DNA of 64,000 bases. Source: Chondrus crispus. Its lineage: Eukaryota; Rhodophyta; Florideophyceae; Gigartinales; Gigartinaceae. This document shows positions 20,320-30,459 of the stretch, one piece after another. Location of the stretch: NCBI RefSeq assembly GCF_000350225.1, contig NW_005179250.1, positions 327,811 to 391,810 on the forward strand, read 5' to 3'. A program made the translations under genes and the position numbers. Below the pieces are notes generated by a model, which was not told the origin of the DNA, ran no database searches, and was given only the letters and a program-made list of their open reading frames with translations. How positions within the stretch are numbered: the stretch's first letter is position 1; each line of letters begins with the position of its first letter.

Positions 20320-21087
20320 TTACTTTCTATTAAGAGCCTCTATCAGAAGTTTATACTTAGCCAACTCTAGCTCCTGCATCTTCTCGCGCTCCTCGCGTCG
20401 CTCCTCCCGCTCGCGTTCGCGCTCAGCGCGATCAGCCTCGCTTCGCTCGCGTTCGAATGCTAACTTTTCCCGCTCTAAATCAATGCGCGCGAGGTCCGCG
20501 TCGCGCAGGTGCGCTCCGAAGCGCTCCATCTCGCCACCAGATTCCATTTGTTTCAGGCGCTTAGTCTTCTTCGCGCTCGCTGGGACTTCCTCCGTCGATT
20601 CCTCGCTGGTATCGTCGGCCGTCCTTCGCTTAAGGGACATCTCTACCAGGGCTTGGCCAATCCTTTCCTTCTCGCGATCCGTCTCCTGCTGCGCGGTCTT
20701 CTTGGCAGTCTTCTGTACAGCCAGGTCATCGCGTGCCTCTCGCATTTCCATCAGTAGCTCCTCCATCTCCCCAATCTCGCCTCCTACACCGGAAAGACGT
20801 TGGTTTGCGTTGTCGTTCATGTCAAACTGCTCTTGCAGTCTCTTGTAACGGTCGCGCACGCTTTTCCAAGTCACCGTCTGGGCAACGGAGAGATTAGCGT
20901 TGAAATTGCTCGCAGCTTCGCCATACCTCTTACCGTTCTCACCAAACGCTGCAACATGAGCGTTTGCTGCACAGACCTCCCGTAGGAGCACAAGATCTTC
21001 TTCGGGGGTAAAATGAGAATGTCGCCCGGTCCTTGTTGCGGCAGAGTCGGAAGGGGAAGGGGCGTCGACAGATATGACCTCCGCCAT
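20320..21087 (-). CDS. Harbinger Myb/SANT-like accessory protein
   Basis: 255 codons. Residues about 22-95 form a Myb/SANT-like DNA-binding domain (FTPEEDLVLLREV, then a Trp-containing TWKSVRDRYKRLQEQF helix). The C-terminal half is a long charged helix of Glu and Arg (LEREKLAFERERSEADR), probably a coiled coil. In PIF/Harbinger elements such a protein binds the ends and helps bring the transposase to DNA and into the nucleus. It faces the transposase gene, 204 bases away. Confidence 0.82.
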   Translation of the reverse strand: MAEVISVDAPSPSDSAATRTGRHSHFTPEEDLVLLREVCAANAHVAAFGENGKRYGEAASNFNANLSVAQTVTWKSVRDRYKRLQEQFDMNDNANQRLSGVGGEIGEMEELLMEMREARDDLAVQKTAKKTAQQETDREKERIGQALVEMSLKRRTADDTSEESTEEVPASAKKTKRLKQMESGGEMERFGAHLRDADLARIDLEREKLAFERERSEADRAEREREREERREEREKMQELELAKYKLLIEALNRK

Positions 21088-21331
21088 AATGAGGATGGGA
21101 GTAAGATGATGTGAGGGTGGATGGGGTGACAGAGCATGAGTTCGAGGGATTATGGCATACTAGTACTATTTGGCGCGCTCATGTAGGACATCTGTCTCCG
21201 AATTTCTCACAATTGTTTCTCACAGGTTTTCTCTAACTGCGCACTTTTCGGCAATATTCCTCACAGCTTCTTTGCAGAATTCTGTATCTTTTGACACCTG
21301 TCATACGTATTGCAGAATTTTGAAAAAATCA

Positions 21332-21359
21332 TTGCAGAATTCTGCTTGCGTAAACCCAC
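21332..21359 (-). repeat. Right terminal inverted repeat of the Harbinger element
   Basis: Reads GTGGGTTTACGCAAGCAGAA on the minus strand; pairs with 18737-18765. Confidence 0.8.
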
Positions 21360-21363
21360 CAAT

Positions 21364-22320
21364 GTACACTTGCGGGGCAGCTTGCAGCCAAACAGCTGCC
21401 ATCTACGAGCTCATGCTGCACTGTTCACAATGTTCAAAAGAGTAGAGCCGGTACTGTACACCTGTACAGTGCTTTTGGCTCGTTTTCGGGCAGTGTGTCA
21501 TGGTTTCCCGTCTAAGTTTCTTCGTAGGTAGATAATGGGTTGTCTGGGTGTACGGACGCGCGCGCGGTAGGCAAGGAAAAGAGCACGACCTCAGAAAGTT
21601 GCTGAGATCGATTCCCCCAAGCTGGAGCTCAGCTTAGAATTTTATGTTCAACTCGGACCTTGACCGGACCCCGACTTGGACCGACCCCTGGCCCTATGTT
21701 GGCGGGCCGAACGTGGGTTGCTCTCCTCACTAGCGCACCCTGGGTAGACAAACTGATTGCAGGGTAACCCTTACTAATTTTTCCAAACCCTTACTAATTT
21801 TCCCAAGAACTCGGGTGTCGCAACAGTAGAAACAACCATATGCTTACCTTCATGGGAATACCAGTCGCAATTAGTGAACATACAGGAAACCGGGATAACA
21901 TGCACGGAGCGAATTGCCTGAAGAACATAAAGGAAATCAGTACGACATAGAGAGCGCAGACATCGAGGAAGTCGCGATGGCCGAGAGAATTACGACTGCC
22001 GAGAGAGCAGAAGCGAAAGCATCTCAGAGAAAGTACGAGTGAGAGAAGTTTGTCTATGAATGGAACAGAAGAGGGACAGAAAAAGAAAGGGGAGAGGTAG
22101 CAGGGCTACAACTTATCTTTTCCCATCTCCCCACCCTTGCCTCTGATTCTTTCTTCCCGTGGACACAACACAATAGGATCCTTCTCACATTCGACACCAT
22201 TTTTTCCCCAGAAAAGGCGTTGAATCTTGCAACAGTATATGCAACAGTACAAGGTAACAGTGATGCTCATTGCAAAGTGGACAAGCAGAAGGGTTTGGTT
22301 GTGGATTGTCGCCGGGCAAG
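21364..22320. other. No gene recognised; contains a 20-bp tandem duplication
   Basis: AACCCTTACTAATTTT with its flanks is repeated at 21766-21785 and 21786-21805. A Glu/Arg/Ala-rich frame on + (about 21900-22320, one stop) runs up to the retrotransposon insertion at 22321. It has no recognised family. Confidence 0.35.
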
Positions 22321-22325
22321 GTGAG
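22321..22325. repeat. Target-site duplication GTGAG, left copy
   Basis: Matches 27475-27479 and so sets the limits of the 22-27 kb Ty3/gypsy element. Confidence 0.85.
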
Positions 22326-22471
22326 TGTAGCGGGAACATGCAATATTCGTGCACTCTCCCTGGCTCATTATGCAATATTCGTGCACTCTCCGTGAATCAT
22401 TATGCAATATTCGTGCACTCTCCCTGAATCATTTAGAATAATAATTTGAGAGTCACATATGACACGTTGCA
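22326..22471 (-). repeat. 3' LTR of element C, internally deleted (146 bp)
   Basis: Ends match the 317-bp copy (TGTAGCGGGAAC at the left, GACACGTTGCA at the right). The join GGGAACA-TGCAATATT replaces about 171 bp. It contains three 32-bp units starting TGCAATATTCGTGCACTCTC. Confidence 0.85.
22339..22434. repeat. Three tandem 32-bp units inside the LTR
   Basis: The unit TGCAATATTCGTGCACTCTC plus 12 more bases occurs three times here and three times at 27342-27437. It may be a U3 enhancer-like repeat. Confidence 0.85.
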
Positions 22472-24118
22472 CTAATGCCTCCTCCTTGGAATGACGTCCG
22501 CGTCATTCATTTCGTTTCCCAGCAAGTAATTTTGGAGCTGTTCATTGATTGTCCCATGGGCATCCACGAGATTGCGCGAGGGTTCCCACGTAGATTCATG
22601 AGAAGGTTGCCCCTTCCACTGAACTAGGAACTGCATTCCTCTACCTCGTCGACGATGCTGCAAGATCGTCTCGACATATTCTTCTGGTCCTTCGGTGAGT
22701 TGAACCGGCAGTGGTGGAGCCGGCTTTGAGACAGATAGCTCTTCGGGTTGTTCGTAGTATTTGTCGGTGTACGATACATTGATGACGGGATGTGCCTTGA
22801 AGCTCGAAAGGAATTTCAAACGGACTGCATTGGGACCTACAAGCGCCACAATCTCAAACGGGCCTAACTGCTTTGCTTGTAGCTTCACAGAAACTTGGCC
22901 CCGAGTATATGAATCTCGTAAGAACTTGCTCTTCACCATGACCTTGTCCCCAATAGTATAATTATGCGGTCGAAAATGCTTCTCCGCGTGCCGCAACTGT
23001 TGTTCCCGAGCGTGCTGATATGCTCGCTGTGCATCCTTAAACGTTTTTCTTAAAATGACTTGTAAGTCTGTGATTGCTTGTACGAGAGGGCTCTCGTTGC
23101 ACAGACAGTGCAAGGGATGCCGAGGCTCCCATCCGAGATCCAAGAAAAAAGGAGTGTACCCAGTAGTGTCGTGGACGGATGAGCTGTAAGCAAATTCTGC
23201 AGTAGCAAGTAGCTGATCCCAGTTATTCTGATGATAATTGCAGAATAGACGGAGATAAGTCTCGAGCATTTTGTTCATGACCTCAGATTGACCATCCGTC
23301 TGAGGATGGTTGCTGGTTGACTTCTTCAACTGTACGACGAGCAGCCTATTCAGGTTCTGCCAAAACTTTGAAGTAAACTTAGGGTCGCGGTCGCTAACCA
23401 GAGAATCCGGCAAACCGTGAAGTCTGAATACGTGCTTGTGATAGTCCTTGGCCGCTGTGATTGCGTCGTCGGTCGATGAACAGGGAACAAAATGCGGTCT
23501 CTTTGAAAACTGATCAACGTAGGTCGTGATTGCGTCATAACCGGACTTCGTCTTTGGCAGCTGTGTAATGAAATCGAGCGACACACTGCCCCATCGACGG
23601 TCTGCCAGCTCAAGGATCTGTGGTGTTGTGAATGGCTTCTGATTGGATATCTTATGTCTCTGGCATTTGTCACAGCCGCGTACGTACCTCTTGACGTCCC
23701 GCACCTTCTTGTTCCAATGAAACTGTTCAAGTCGTTTCAACCTCTTTGCAAGTCCGAGATGACCAGAGACAGGTGCATCGTGAGCTGTTTTAAGCAGCTC
23801 CTTCACTGCCGTCCGTGAAACGCAAATTTCCCCAGACGTTAATTTGAGTAAACCACCCTGTAGTGCGTATCGAGACGTTTTTGCATCCTTGCCATCCTGT
23901 AACCTGGTCAGAATGGGGCCAAAATGCTGATCCTCTGAAGTGCAAGTCAAATCCAGGGATTCAGGGAGATTTCTTGTACTGACAGAGACGTTTGATAGTA
24001 GTGCCGAGAGATCTGAATCAGCGTGTGGAGCTCGTGACAATGTGTCGCCAAGGACATGTACCTTGCCCTTCTGTAACGTGATAGGGAATATGCCGAAGTT
24101 TGCAAGCGTGGCCAGTCA
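22472..24118 (-). pseudogene. Element C pol, second part: RNase H end, integrase, chromodomain
   Basis: Continues in the same frame as 24119-26161 after a TGA (24116-24118) that sits where a Trp is usual (ETR-stop-LATLANF). The HHCC zinc region (SGHLGLAKR, CDKCQRHK) precedes the integrase core with Asp in LDFITQLP, Asp in SDRDPKF and Glu in GQSEVMN. A GPF motif (LGPFEIVALVG) and a chromodomain (FLVQWKGQP, then STWEPSRN) follow. The stop codon TAG occupies 22472-22474, right against the LTR, so the polypurine tract lies inside the coding sequence. Confidence 0.9.
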
Positions 24119-26161
24119 CCGAGTCTCCATTCGACTAAGGTTTTGCTTTGTAAAAAGGTACTTCAAAACTTGATTGTCTGTAATAATCTCGAATGAGGAT
24201 CCCTCCAGGTAACATCTAAAATGTTCAAGAAACCCGATCAACCCAAGCAGTTCGCGGTCATTAGCGAAATAGTGCTGTTGCGCGTTGTTGAGTTTTCTTG
24301 AAAAGTAGGCAACCGCATGTTCTTTCCCGTTCACAATTTGTGTAAGTGTGCCGCCAATAGCTGTCTGAGAAGCATCTATGTGCCCACGAAATGGTAGCGT
24401 CCAGTTTGCATGCCTCAAGACCGGCGCATGCGTTAGTCGTTGTTTCAGTTCTTCGAAGGAAGTCTGACAGCTGGCATCCCAGTCGCGGATGTTCTTCCCT
24501 TTCTTCGTAAGCTCGGTTAGAGGCAGCGCAATTTTGCTGAAGTCTTTAATGAACCGCCGGAAGAAGGAAACAAGCCCGACGAACGATCGGATCTCCGAGA
24601 CAGAGGATGGCGTCGGCCAGTCCTCGATGATATGAATCTTCGCCGGGTTGACCTTGATCCCATCCTCCCCCACAACCACTCCAAGGAATTCAACCTCCTT
24701 TTTCATAAAGTCGCACTTTTGAGGGGAGACATAGAGCTTGTGAGAACGTAGCCGGTCTAGTACGGATCGAACATCTTCAAAGTGCTGCTCTGTTGTCTCT
24801 GAAAATATGAGTATGTCATCCATGTAAACAACGCAGCATTTGTCAACCAGTCCATGTAGGACCTCGTTCATTAGGGCCATAAACGTAGCAGGTGCATTGC
24901 AGAGGCCCATCGGCATAACGAGAAATTCATACTGCCCATACTTTGTGTTGAAGGCGGTCTTCTCGACGTCTTCGGGTCGGATGCGTATCTGGTGGAAACC
25001 GGTTTTTAAATCTATTTCTGTAAAAAACTTAGCACCTCCCAACCTGTCATACATTTCATCCGGCCGCGGGATCGGTGTGCTATTGCGCTTTGTAATCCTG
25101 TTCAGTCCTCTGTAATCCACCACCCCGCCAAGGGGCTTCCCAGAAGTCTTCACAAAAAACAAGGGCGCGCCAAAGGGGCTCTTGCTTGGTCGGATGACCT
25201 TTCTATTCAACAGGTCGATCAGGTACTCTCGTGTAGCTTCAAGTTCTTGGGGAGAAAGGCGATACAGACCCCGGTGCAGAATCTTCTGGTGAGGGTCGAT
25301 GACGATCGCATGGTCGACGCTACGTTCCGGTGGAAGCCCTTTAGGGAGCTTTGTGCGGAAGACGTCCTCATACTCATCCAATAGTTTGCGCAGCCGGTCA
25401 TCCATCCTTTCCATCGTGTCTGTGTTCTGCAGGAGAGAATTGATTTCCCGCACCCCAAAGACGGCTACATTCGTGCCCTTCTTGCCCTTCCGAAAAACTC
25501 GCTTGAATTGTTTGATGTTCATGTTTGTTACGGACAATTTTTCGCTGTTTTCTGTTTTTGTTTCATACATTACTTCCCCATTGATGCTGACGGATCTCGA
25601 TTCGTAACATGTCTTTGGCTGGACGTCTCTATGCCAGGGCATCCCCAAAATCATATTGTAACGGACGTCTGCCAAGACAAACCTCGACACGTAAGTGTGA
25701 TTTCCAATTTTGACTTGTACTTCTTCGACAACTTCGCAGCTATCTTCGCTGTAGTGTTCTGACGAATGGTTCACAGCTATGCTCTCCTTCACTTGAGTTG
25801 TGCGATAGAATTTTCTATGTTCCCTCCAATAAGAGCGAGACATAATGTTAGTGTTCGCCCCATCGTCTTTCAGCAGCTCAGCCGGAACTCCATTCGCCGT
25901 TCCCCCAAAGACAATTAAGGGTTCAAAGGGGATTTTTTGTCCATTTCGAAATTCTTTGGGCTGCACTCCGAGCACCTGATCAGTCTTCTGGGGCTCCTGT
26001 GCCAGCAAAGACGTTGCCCTGGTTCCGTAATGATCCGTGTCCTCAGATGCAAGAAGAGCTGTTACCTGATCCGTGTCAGGGGTTCTATGGCCTTCTGTTT
26101 GCTCATGCGGGCCTTTGCGTAATATGGAATGATTTATTCCGTATTCGTTCGATGAGCTCAC
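24119..26161 (-). pseudogene. Element C pol, first part: protease, reverse transcriptase, RNase H
   Basis: A protease motif (LLKDDGANTNIMS) is followed by reverse transcriptase with FGAPLFFVKTSGKPLG, FLVMPMGLCNAPATF and YMDD (VVYMDDILIFS), and RNase H (HIDASQTAIGG). The frame overlaps the end of gag by about 20 bases in the -1 phase, with a run of five G just before the gag stop, so a -1 shift is likely. It ends at a TGA that splits it from the integrase part in the same frame. Confidence 0.9.
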
Positions 26162-27126
26162 TCTTCCCCCTGGTTTGCGTCAGACTCGATGACTTTTGCC
26201 TTTCCCATGAGGTTTGAAATTAAATCCATATTGTTCGCCACAAATCGTCTCGCATCATTCTCCTTACGTAGTGGACATATGCGGATAGAACATCCGGTCT
26301 TGTGACAGTAAAAGCATGCATTGTTGCGGATATCCTCTTCTCTCTGGCGTTGTTTCTCTGTTTTTGCAACCCTGGTATTAGAGATGTCCATGGGAACAGA
26401 ACTTGCACTGGAGGGTAAAACACTGGCATAGTACGGTGATGAGGAAGCGGAACTAGTGTAATTTGTGCTGTTTCCTTTGGCTGCTTCGACATTTGAGGCG
26501 TCCGTCATGAGCTGGCTCAGGTCCTGATAGTCTTTAGTACACAGCTCAGTGCGGATGAAAGGCTTCAAACCGCGGCGGTACCTGTCGATTTTTTCATCTA
26601 CAGAGATGCCGGGGATATCGATCAGTATTTTAAGAAACGTTTCGTTATAATGATAGACGGACTTTTGCTGGCACCAAACTGCAAGTTTGTCGCGGGCCAG
26701 CCGAACTTTGTTGATAGGAGTAAACCTCTTCCTGAGTTTCACCTCTAGATCCTCCCATGTGGTTATCAAACCATCTGAACTGACTACTTGGTACCAATCA
26801 TAAGCACTTTCAGATAGGTAACTAACGGCAACATTCATTCTCTGAACATGGGGAACTTGACTAAGATACAACTTCATGTGTCCAATAGACGAATCCAAGG
26901 ACTCATTTGGCTTGCCTGAGAATGATTCCGGCTTGTTGATGAAAATCTTTTTGCCAGAGTTCTGGGCGAGACCGAGGGCCTGATTCGCGGCCTGGGCTTC
27001 ATTGCGTATCTGGTTCTGACTTTGTTGCATCCCAGTGATCACGGTATTTGCAGCACGTAGTTTTCTCTCCAATTCCTGGATATTGTGCTGCATCTGCTGC
27101 CACTGAGCCTGCATCTGATCACCCAT
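26158..27126 (-). CDS. Element C gag
   Basis: 322 codons. The N-terminus is a coiled coil (QQMQHNIQELERKLRAAN). A gag capsid domain follows (residues about 70-220, with LSESAYDWYQ and the basic KLRKRFTP). A zinc knuckle near the C-terminus reads CFYCHKTGCSIRIC, a CX2CX3-4 type with the usual His shifted. The ATG lies about 15-30 bases after the primer site, so the leader is very short. The TGA at 26158-26160 overlaps the first codon of pol. Confidence 0.87.
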   Translation of the reverse strand: MGDQMQAQWQQMQHNIQELERKLRAANTVITGMQQSQNQIRNEAQAANQALGLAQNSGKKIFINKPESFSGKPNESLDSSIGHMKLYLSQVPHVQRMNVAVSYLSESAYDWYQVVSSDGLITTWEDLEVKLRKRFTPINKVRLARDKLAVWCQQKSVYHYNETFLKILIDIPGISVDEKIDRYRRGLKPFIRTELCTKDYQDLSQLMTDASNVEAAKGNSTNYTSSASSSPYYASVLPSSASSVPMDISNTRVAKTEKQRQREEDIRNNACFYCHKTGCSIRICPLRKENDARRFVANNMDLISNLMGKAKVIESDANQGEE

Positions 27127-27141
27127 GGTGCCTGAGATCTT

Positions 27142-27156
27142 CTAGCGATGCTACCA
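27142..27156 (-). other. Putative primer-binding site of element C
   Basis: TGGTAGCATCGCTAG on the minus strand starts one base after the 5' LTR. The first seven bases resemble the initiator-tRNA-type TGGTATC/TGGTAGC sites of other Ty3/gypsy elements. The tRNA itself is not identified. Confidence 0.5.
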
Positions 27157-27157
27157 G

Positions 27158-27474
27158 TGTAGCGGGAACTCTCGAACGAAACTGAACTTCAAACTGATGG
27201 AACTGATGTCCTTTCTTTCTGCTAACATTATAACTCTCCTCTACTTATGCTATTTGCTGCAGTGTAAGGCTCTCCAATAATTCTCCGATAACTCTCCGAT
27301 AACTCTCCTGGTGTGCGACATGAAGTAATATCTCTTGTCTATGCAGTATTCGTGCACTCTCCCTGGCTCATTATGCAATATTCGTGCACTCTCCCTGAAT
27401 CATTATGCAATATTCGTGCACTCTCCCTGAATTATTTAGAATAATAATTTGAGAGTCACATATGACACGTTGCA
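27158..27474 (-). repeat. 5' LTR of element C (317 bp)
   Basis: On the minus strand begins TGCAACGTGTC and ends CGCTACA. It contains the three 32-bp units and repeated GGAGAGTTATC blocks (about 27279-27310). Confidence 0.85.
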
Positions 27475-27479
27475 GTGAG
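27475..27479. repeat. Target-site duplication GTGAG, right copy
   Basis: Same 5 bases as 22321-22325. Confidence 0.85.
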
Positions 27480-27652
27480 AAAGTACAACACCTGAGAGTG
27501 CCCTCTCTCTTTCATTCGCTTCTATCCTCTACTATTTATGCTGCCTGTTTGTAATCAGTACGCTCTAACTCACGCTCCAACGGTCAGCGCCGTTCTTGTC
27601 GGCGTACCCAGAGAGCCAGTGCATCCAACTCCTTTGCGCTCAAAATACTGCA

Positions 27653-28528
27653 TCACTTATTTGCAAAGCCCATATGTTGTCCAACCATTCGGCGTCCATG
27701 CGCCCCTTCCTCTACAAGGGCCACCTGTAACTTGTCCCTTTTCCCTCTGCAATTGCGATAGTCTCCTCTCTCGCCACTGAGTCTCATATGTTGGCCTGAA
27801 CATGATCCTGAAAACCTCCAATTCACCAGGCACATTACAGTATGCAACAGGATATCAGGCCAGGAGAAACTTTTGCATTTGCTGCAGATGTGCGCGGAAT
27901 CCTTTCTTAAGTTTTTCTCTAGATTTTTCATATCCCGTTTTCCAGCAATTAATAGCAGGCCCTCCTTAAAGCTTGTGCGCGTGCCACAAACGGAAAATCC
28001 GTGTCTTCGTCTACACTTGATATGTGAGGCATACCGCTTCCAAGTTTCGTAGAAGTGAGAAGAACAGCACGCTCGACGGCCATAAATCCCTTCATTTTCT
28101 CGAACCAGCATGTAAACGAGGTATTTATTTCCATGTGGGAGGTGCCGCTCGATGCTGTGCGGCATTTCATCTCCAAGATCGTCTGCCAAGGCTCGCAAGA
28201 ATGAAATCACCGAGGATTTTTTAGTTGAGCTCCCATCTGATCCCCCCATTCTCCCGGGGAGGTGGGAAGCGTTCGCTGAAGGTAGTTCCAGGACATTGGC
28301 AATCATGGTCCTTGACACTTCTAGAGTGTCAATCACTATTATCCAACAAACCTGCCATCCATCACAGTAGAAGTATCGCCGTGAGTACTTTGGGTCCGGA
28401 ACGATTAGATCGGCGAGGCGTGCCTTTCTTTCATCACGAGAAATTGACAGGAAATTCTCTCGCATTGCACTACAATTCTCTGTACCGACTTCGACGACGC
28501 AAAGACGCTTGAAACAGCGTTTTGGCAT
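27653..28528 (-). pseudogene. Unrecognised protein, possibly the N-terminal part of a DNA-transposon protein
   Basis: 291 codons. Recognisable features are FYCDGWQVC, a helical block SFLRALADDLGDEMPHS, HLPHGNKYLVYMLV, SSHFYETWK and a Cys/His set (CRRRHGFSVCGTR). Blocks of this kind occur ahead of the nuclease domain in some large families of transposon-derived proteins; I offer that only as a resemblance. After about residue 200 the sequence loses this character, which suggests a frameshift, and no nuclease domain follows before the retrotransposon at 27479. Confidence 0.4.
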
Positions 28529-28753
28529 CCAATTGTTGATGTTTTTGATGGATTAGCGTCGTCTTTTCTGTAATCGCGACATCGTTGTTTTGCGATGGAG
28601 CGCTATTGGGACTTTTGATAGGGGAGGAGTGTCGTCTAGCGTCTTCATGGTATCGCTCTATGTGCATGTCTCTCGGGTTCAACGCTTCAGATAGTGATGA
28701 CGAATCTGCAAGTATGGACTGTGCGCAAGCACGCACTGCGGTGTGGAATCAAG
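28529..28753. other. No gene recognised
   Basis: Short stretch upstream of the minus-strand ORF and leading into the palindrome pair. It may hold the promoter of that ORF. Confidence 0.3.
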
Positions 28754-28802
28754 AAGGCGCAGCCAAACGATTACATAATATGTAGTCGTTCGGCTGCGCC
28801 TT
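28754..28802. repeat. Near-perfect palindrome, 24-bp arms, 1-base centre
   Basis: The left arm (28754-28777, AAGGCGCAGCCAAACGATTA then CATA) and right arm (28779-28802) are reverse complements except for two transition differences. Such a repeat can extrude as a cruciform or fold as a long hairpin in RNA. Confidence 0.92.
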
Positions 28803-28806
28803 TCTT

Positions 28807-28849
28807 GCCGAATACCAGTACAGGATATTATCCTGTACTGGTATTCGGC
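28807..28849. repeat. Perfect palindrome, 21-bp arms, 1-base centre
   Basis: The arm at 28807-28827 (GCCGAATACCAGTACAGGAT plus A) and its exact reverse complement at 28829-28849 are separated by one T. It lies four bases after the first palindrome. Confidence 0.95.
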
Positions 28850-28903
28850 TGGAAGCCAAAAGTCAGCAACCCAGATCACTGTGTTCTGTTTTCGAAAGAG
28901 TAG

Positions 28904-29470
28904 ACGTTAGGGATCTATATCAGATTCCTCTGGTGTTGCGTTTCATTTTTTCTGAAGGTTACACTTCGAAGATTTTTTAAAGTCCTTTTCGACGCCTGAA
29001 AATGCCTTGAAAGTAACAAATGTTTCCCTTTACGAAGCAAATATTGCGATTCCTACGGAAATGTTTCGTCAAAAGATGGGAAATAATGATAGAGCGGACA
29101 GGAATTTGTTCAGGACGATAACTGATATCTATATCAACTGCCTCCCCCCAACCTTTTCCGAAACTCTCAAATTCGATCCACTTGTTCAAATGTTTGAACT
29201 CAATGTTCAAATCTTCGGAATGAGCCGTGTTTATTCTCTCATTCGCTTACGATAGTTTTTATGCCTACAAAAAAATAACAGTCGCAACAATTTCCCGAAG
29301 CCTTTGCTTAAGTCAGAAGACTCGCGGCATTGCCTTTTAGGATAATCAAATCCTGCAACTAAAGCGAGGCAGAAAGTCCTGCAGTCATGAAAGTTTCAGG
29401 AAGTGATTGTACGAGTGATATTGTGACTGAAGACGTCGATCGGGGAAAAATTGTCAATCTCTGATACTCC
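28904..29470. other. No gene recognised
   Basis: AT-rich DNA with an 82-codon frame on + (29007-29255) that has no known motif. Confidence 0.3.
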
Positions 29471-29557
29471 AGGCCAATTCGTTCTCGAGATGAAGATACT
29501 GTCAGAGAGAGTTTTCTGCAAAATGGATACATCAGCACTTATCTCATATCATGTCGA

Positions 29558-30349
29558 GTGGCTACTGTTCCTGAAATACAGCTACTCTTTGAGAGAGAGC
29601 CACATTGCTACACGCCTGAAAAGGCATCAGAAGTGGCACTAGCAGTGAAAGGAGAAGAGACAGATGGACGCGCTGGAGGGTATCGGTTTTGCTATGATGG
29701 ACACATCCGCAAAAGAGTAGCGATACAGCTAATGGAGGACAGAGTTTTGATAAAAGATTTCAAGCTGAAAGGTGAATTGGTAATGTCGATGCCAGCTCAA
29801 AATAAGATTGCGTATGGACTTTCCACAAATGCTCTTCACTCTGTCTGTGTGCCGCTCTCTTTCCTCGCAACACTCCTACGCTGCCACGAATACGACGTTG
29901 AGCTGAATTCCTGGTTGAGCCAAAGGCGACAAAAACGTTTATCAGCGACCGAAGTTGCTCGTCGCCTGGTTTCAAGTACGGCAAGAGGGGTTCACGATGA
30001 CACAATTATGAGCAAACAGACTGAAACCAAGCGCCAAATCTTGGGGGTTGCTCGAAAGTTTCCCATTCCTACGGTTGACTACTTACGGGACTTCATGTGC
30101 AATGATGATGAAGGCTTGCAAGCTGCGTTCACATTGGCAACTTTGCGAGTAATTCCCAAAAGAGTGACGCCAGAGGAATTTTTGATGTTGATGAAACGAT
30201 TTATCAGGTACTATCAAGATTGCTTGCCTTCTCCTAAAGCGCTTCTGCGCAAAGATATTTCAACACAGTTGGTGCAATTACGCCGAGCAATTAAAGAACT
30301 TCAAAATTCAAAACCCTTTGTGACTACGACGAAATCCCTGATTAGATGA
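29558..30349 (+). CDS. Hypothetical protein upstream of the methyltransferase-like gene
   Basis: 263 codons without a stop, basic and mostly helical, with no domain I recognise. The frame is open further upstream (about 29525). It ends in TTTKSLIR. The next conserved stretch (from about 30460) is on the same strand in another frame, so this may be the N-terminal half of the same protein, separated by a frameshift or an unrecognised intron. Confidence 0.45.
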   Translation: MATVPEIQLLFEREPHCYTPEKASEVALAVKGEETDGRAGGYRFCYDGHIRKRVAIQLMEDRVLIKDFKLKGELVMSMPAQNKIAYGLSTNALHSVCVPLSFLATLLRCHEYDVELNSWLSQRRQKRLSATEVARRLVSSTARGVHDDTIMSKQTETKRQILGVARKFPIPTVDYLRDFMCNDDEGLQAAFTLATLRVIPKRVTPEEFLMLMKRFIRYYQDCLPSPKALLRKDISTQLVQLRRAIKELQNSKPFVTTTKSLIR

Positions 30350-30459
30350 CCACAATTGCAGAAAGAATGACGTCTACGCAGCTTCTGGACATCCAAATGC
30401 AGGAACATGCGTTCAGCAAGCACATCATACCACCACTTGAAACTACTTCCAGAAACCTG

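Larger units (their letters stand above)
18736..21360 (+). mobile_element. PIF/Harbinger DNA transposon, 2.6 kb, apparently intact
   Basis: Terminal inverted repeats of about 28 bp (GTGGGTTTACGCA, then GCAGAATTCTG) lie at 18737-18765 and 21332-21359, with a 1-base indel between them. A 3-bp AAT flanks both ends (18733-18735, 21361-21363), as expected for a 3-bp target duplication, although the outermost base of the repeat differs (T versus G). Further copies of the GCAGAATT motif lie just inside both ends. It carries a DDE transposase on + and a Myb/SANT-like protein on -, the usual two-gene set of this superfamily. Confidence 0.85.
22326..27474 (-). mobile_element. Compact Ty3/gypsy chromovirus (element C), 5.1 kb
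   Basis: On the minus strand: 317-bp 5' LTR, primer site, gag, pol (protease, reverse transcriptase, RNase H, integrase, chromodomain), then a 146-bp 3' LTR. The flanks are GTGAG on both sides. The 3' LTR lacks about 171 bp present in the 5' LTR, although its ends and the rest match. The pol stop codon is directly next to the 3' LTR. There is no antisense ORF, unlike the two 12-kb elements. Only one nonsense codon (24116-24118) is visible in pol. Confidence 0.92.

Noticed and set aside
22339..22471. 133-bp LTRs for the 22-27 kb element
   Set aside because: With those limits there is no target duplication. Extending to TGTAGCGGGAAC gives GTGAG on both sides and a primer site, so the LTRs are 317 bp and a deleted 146 bp.
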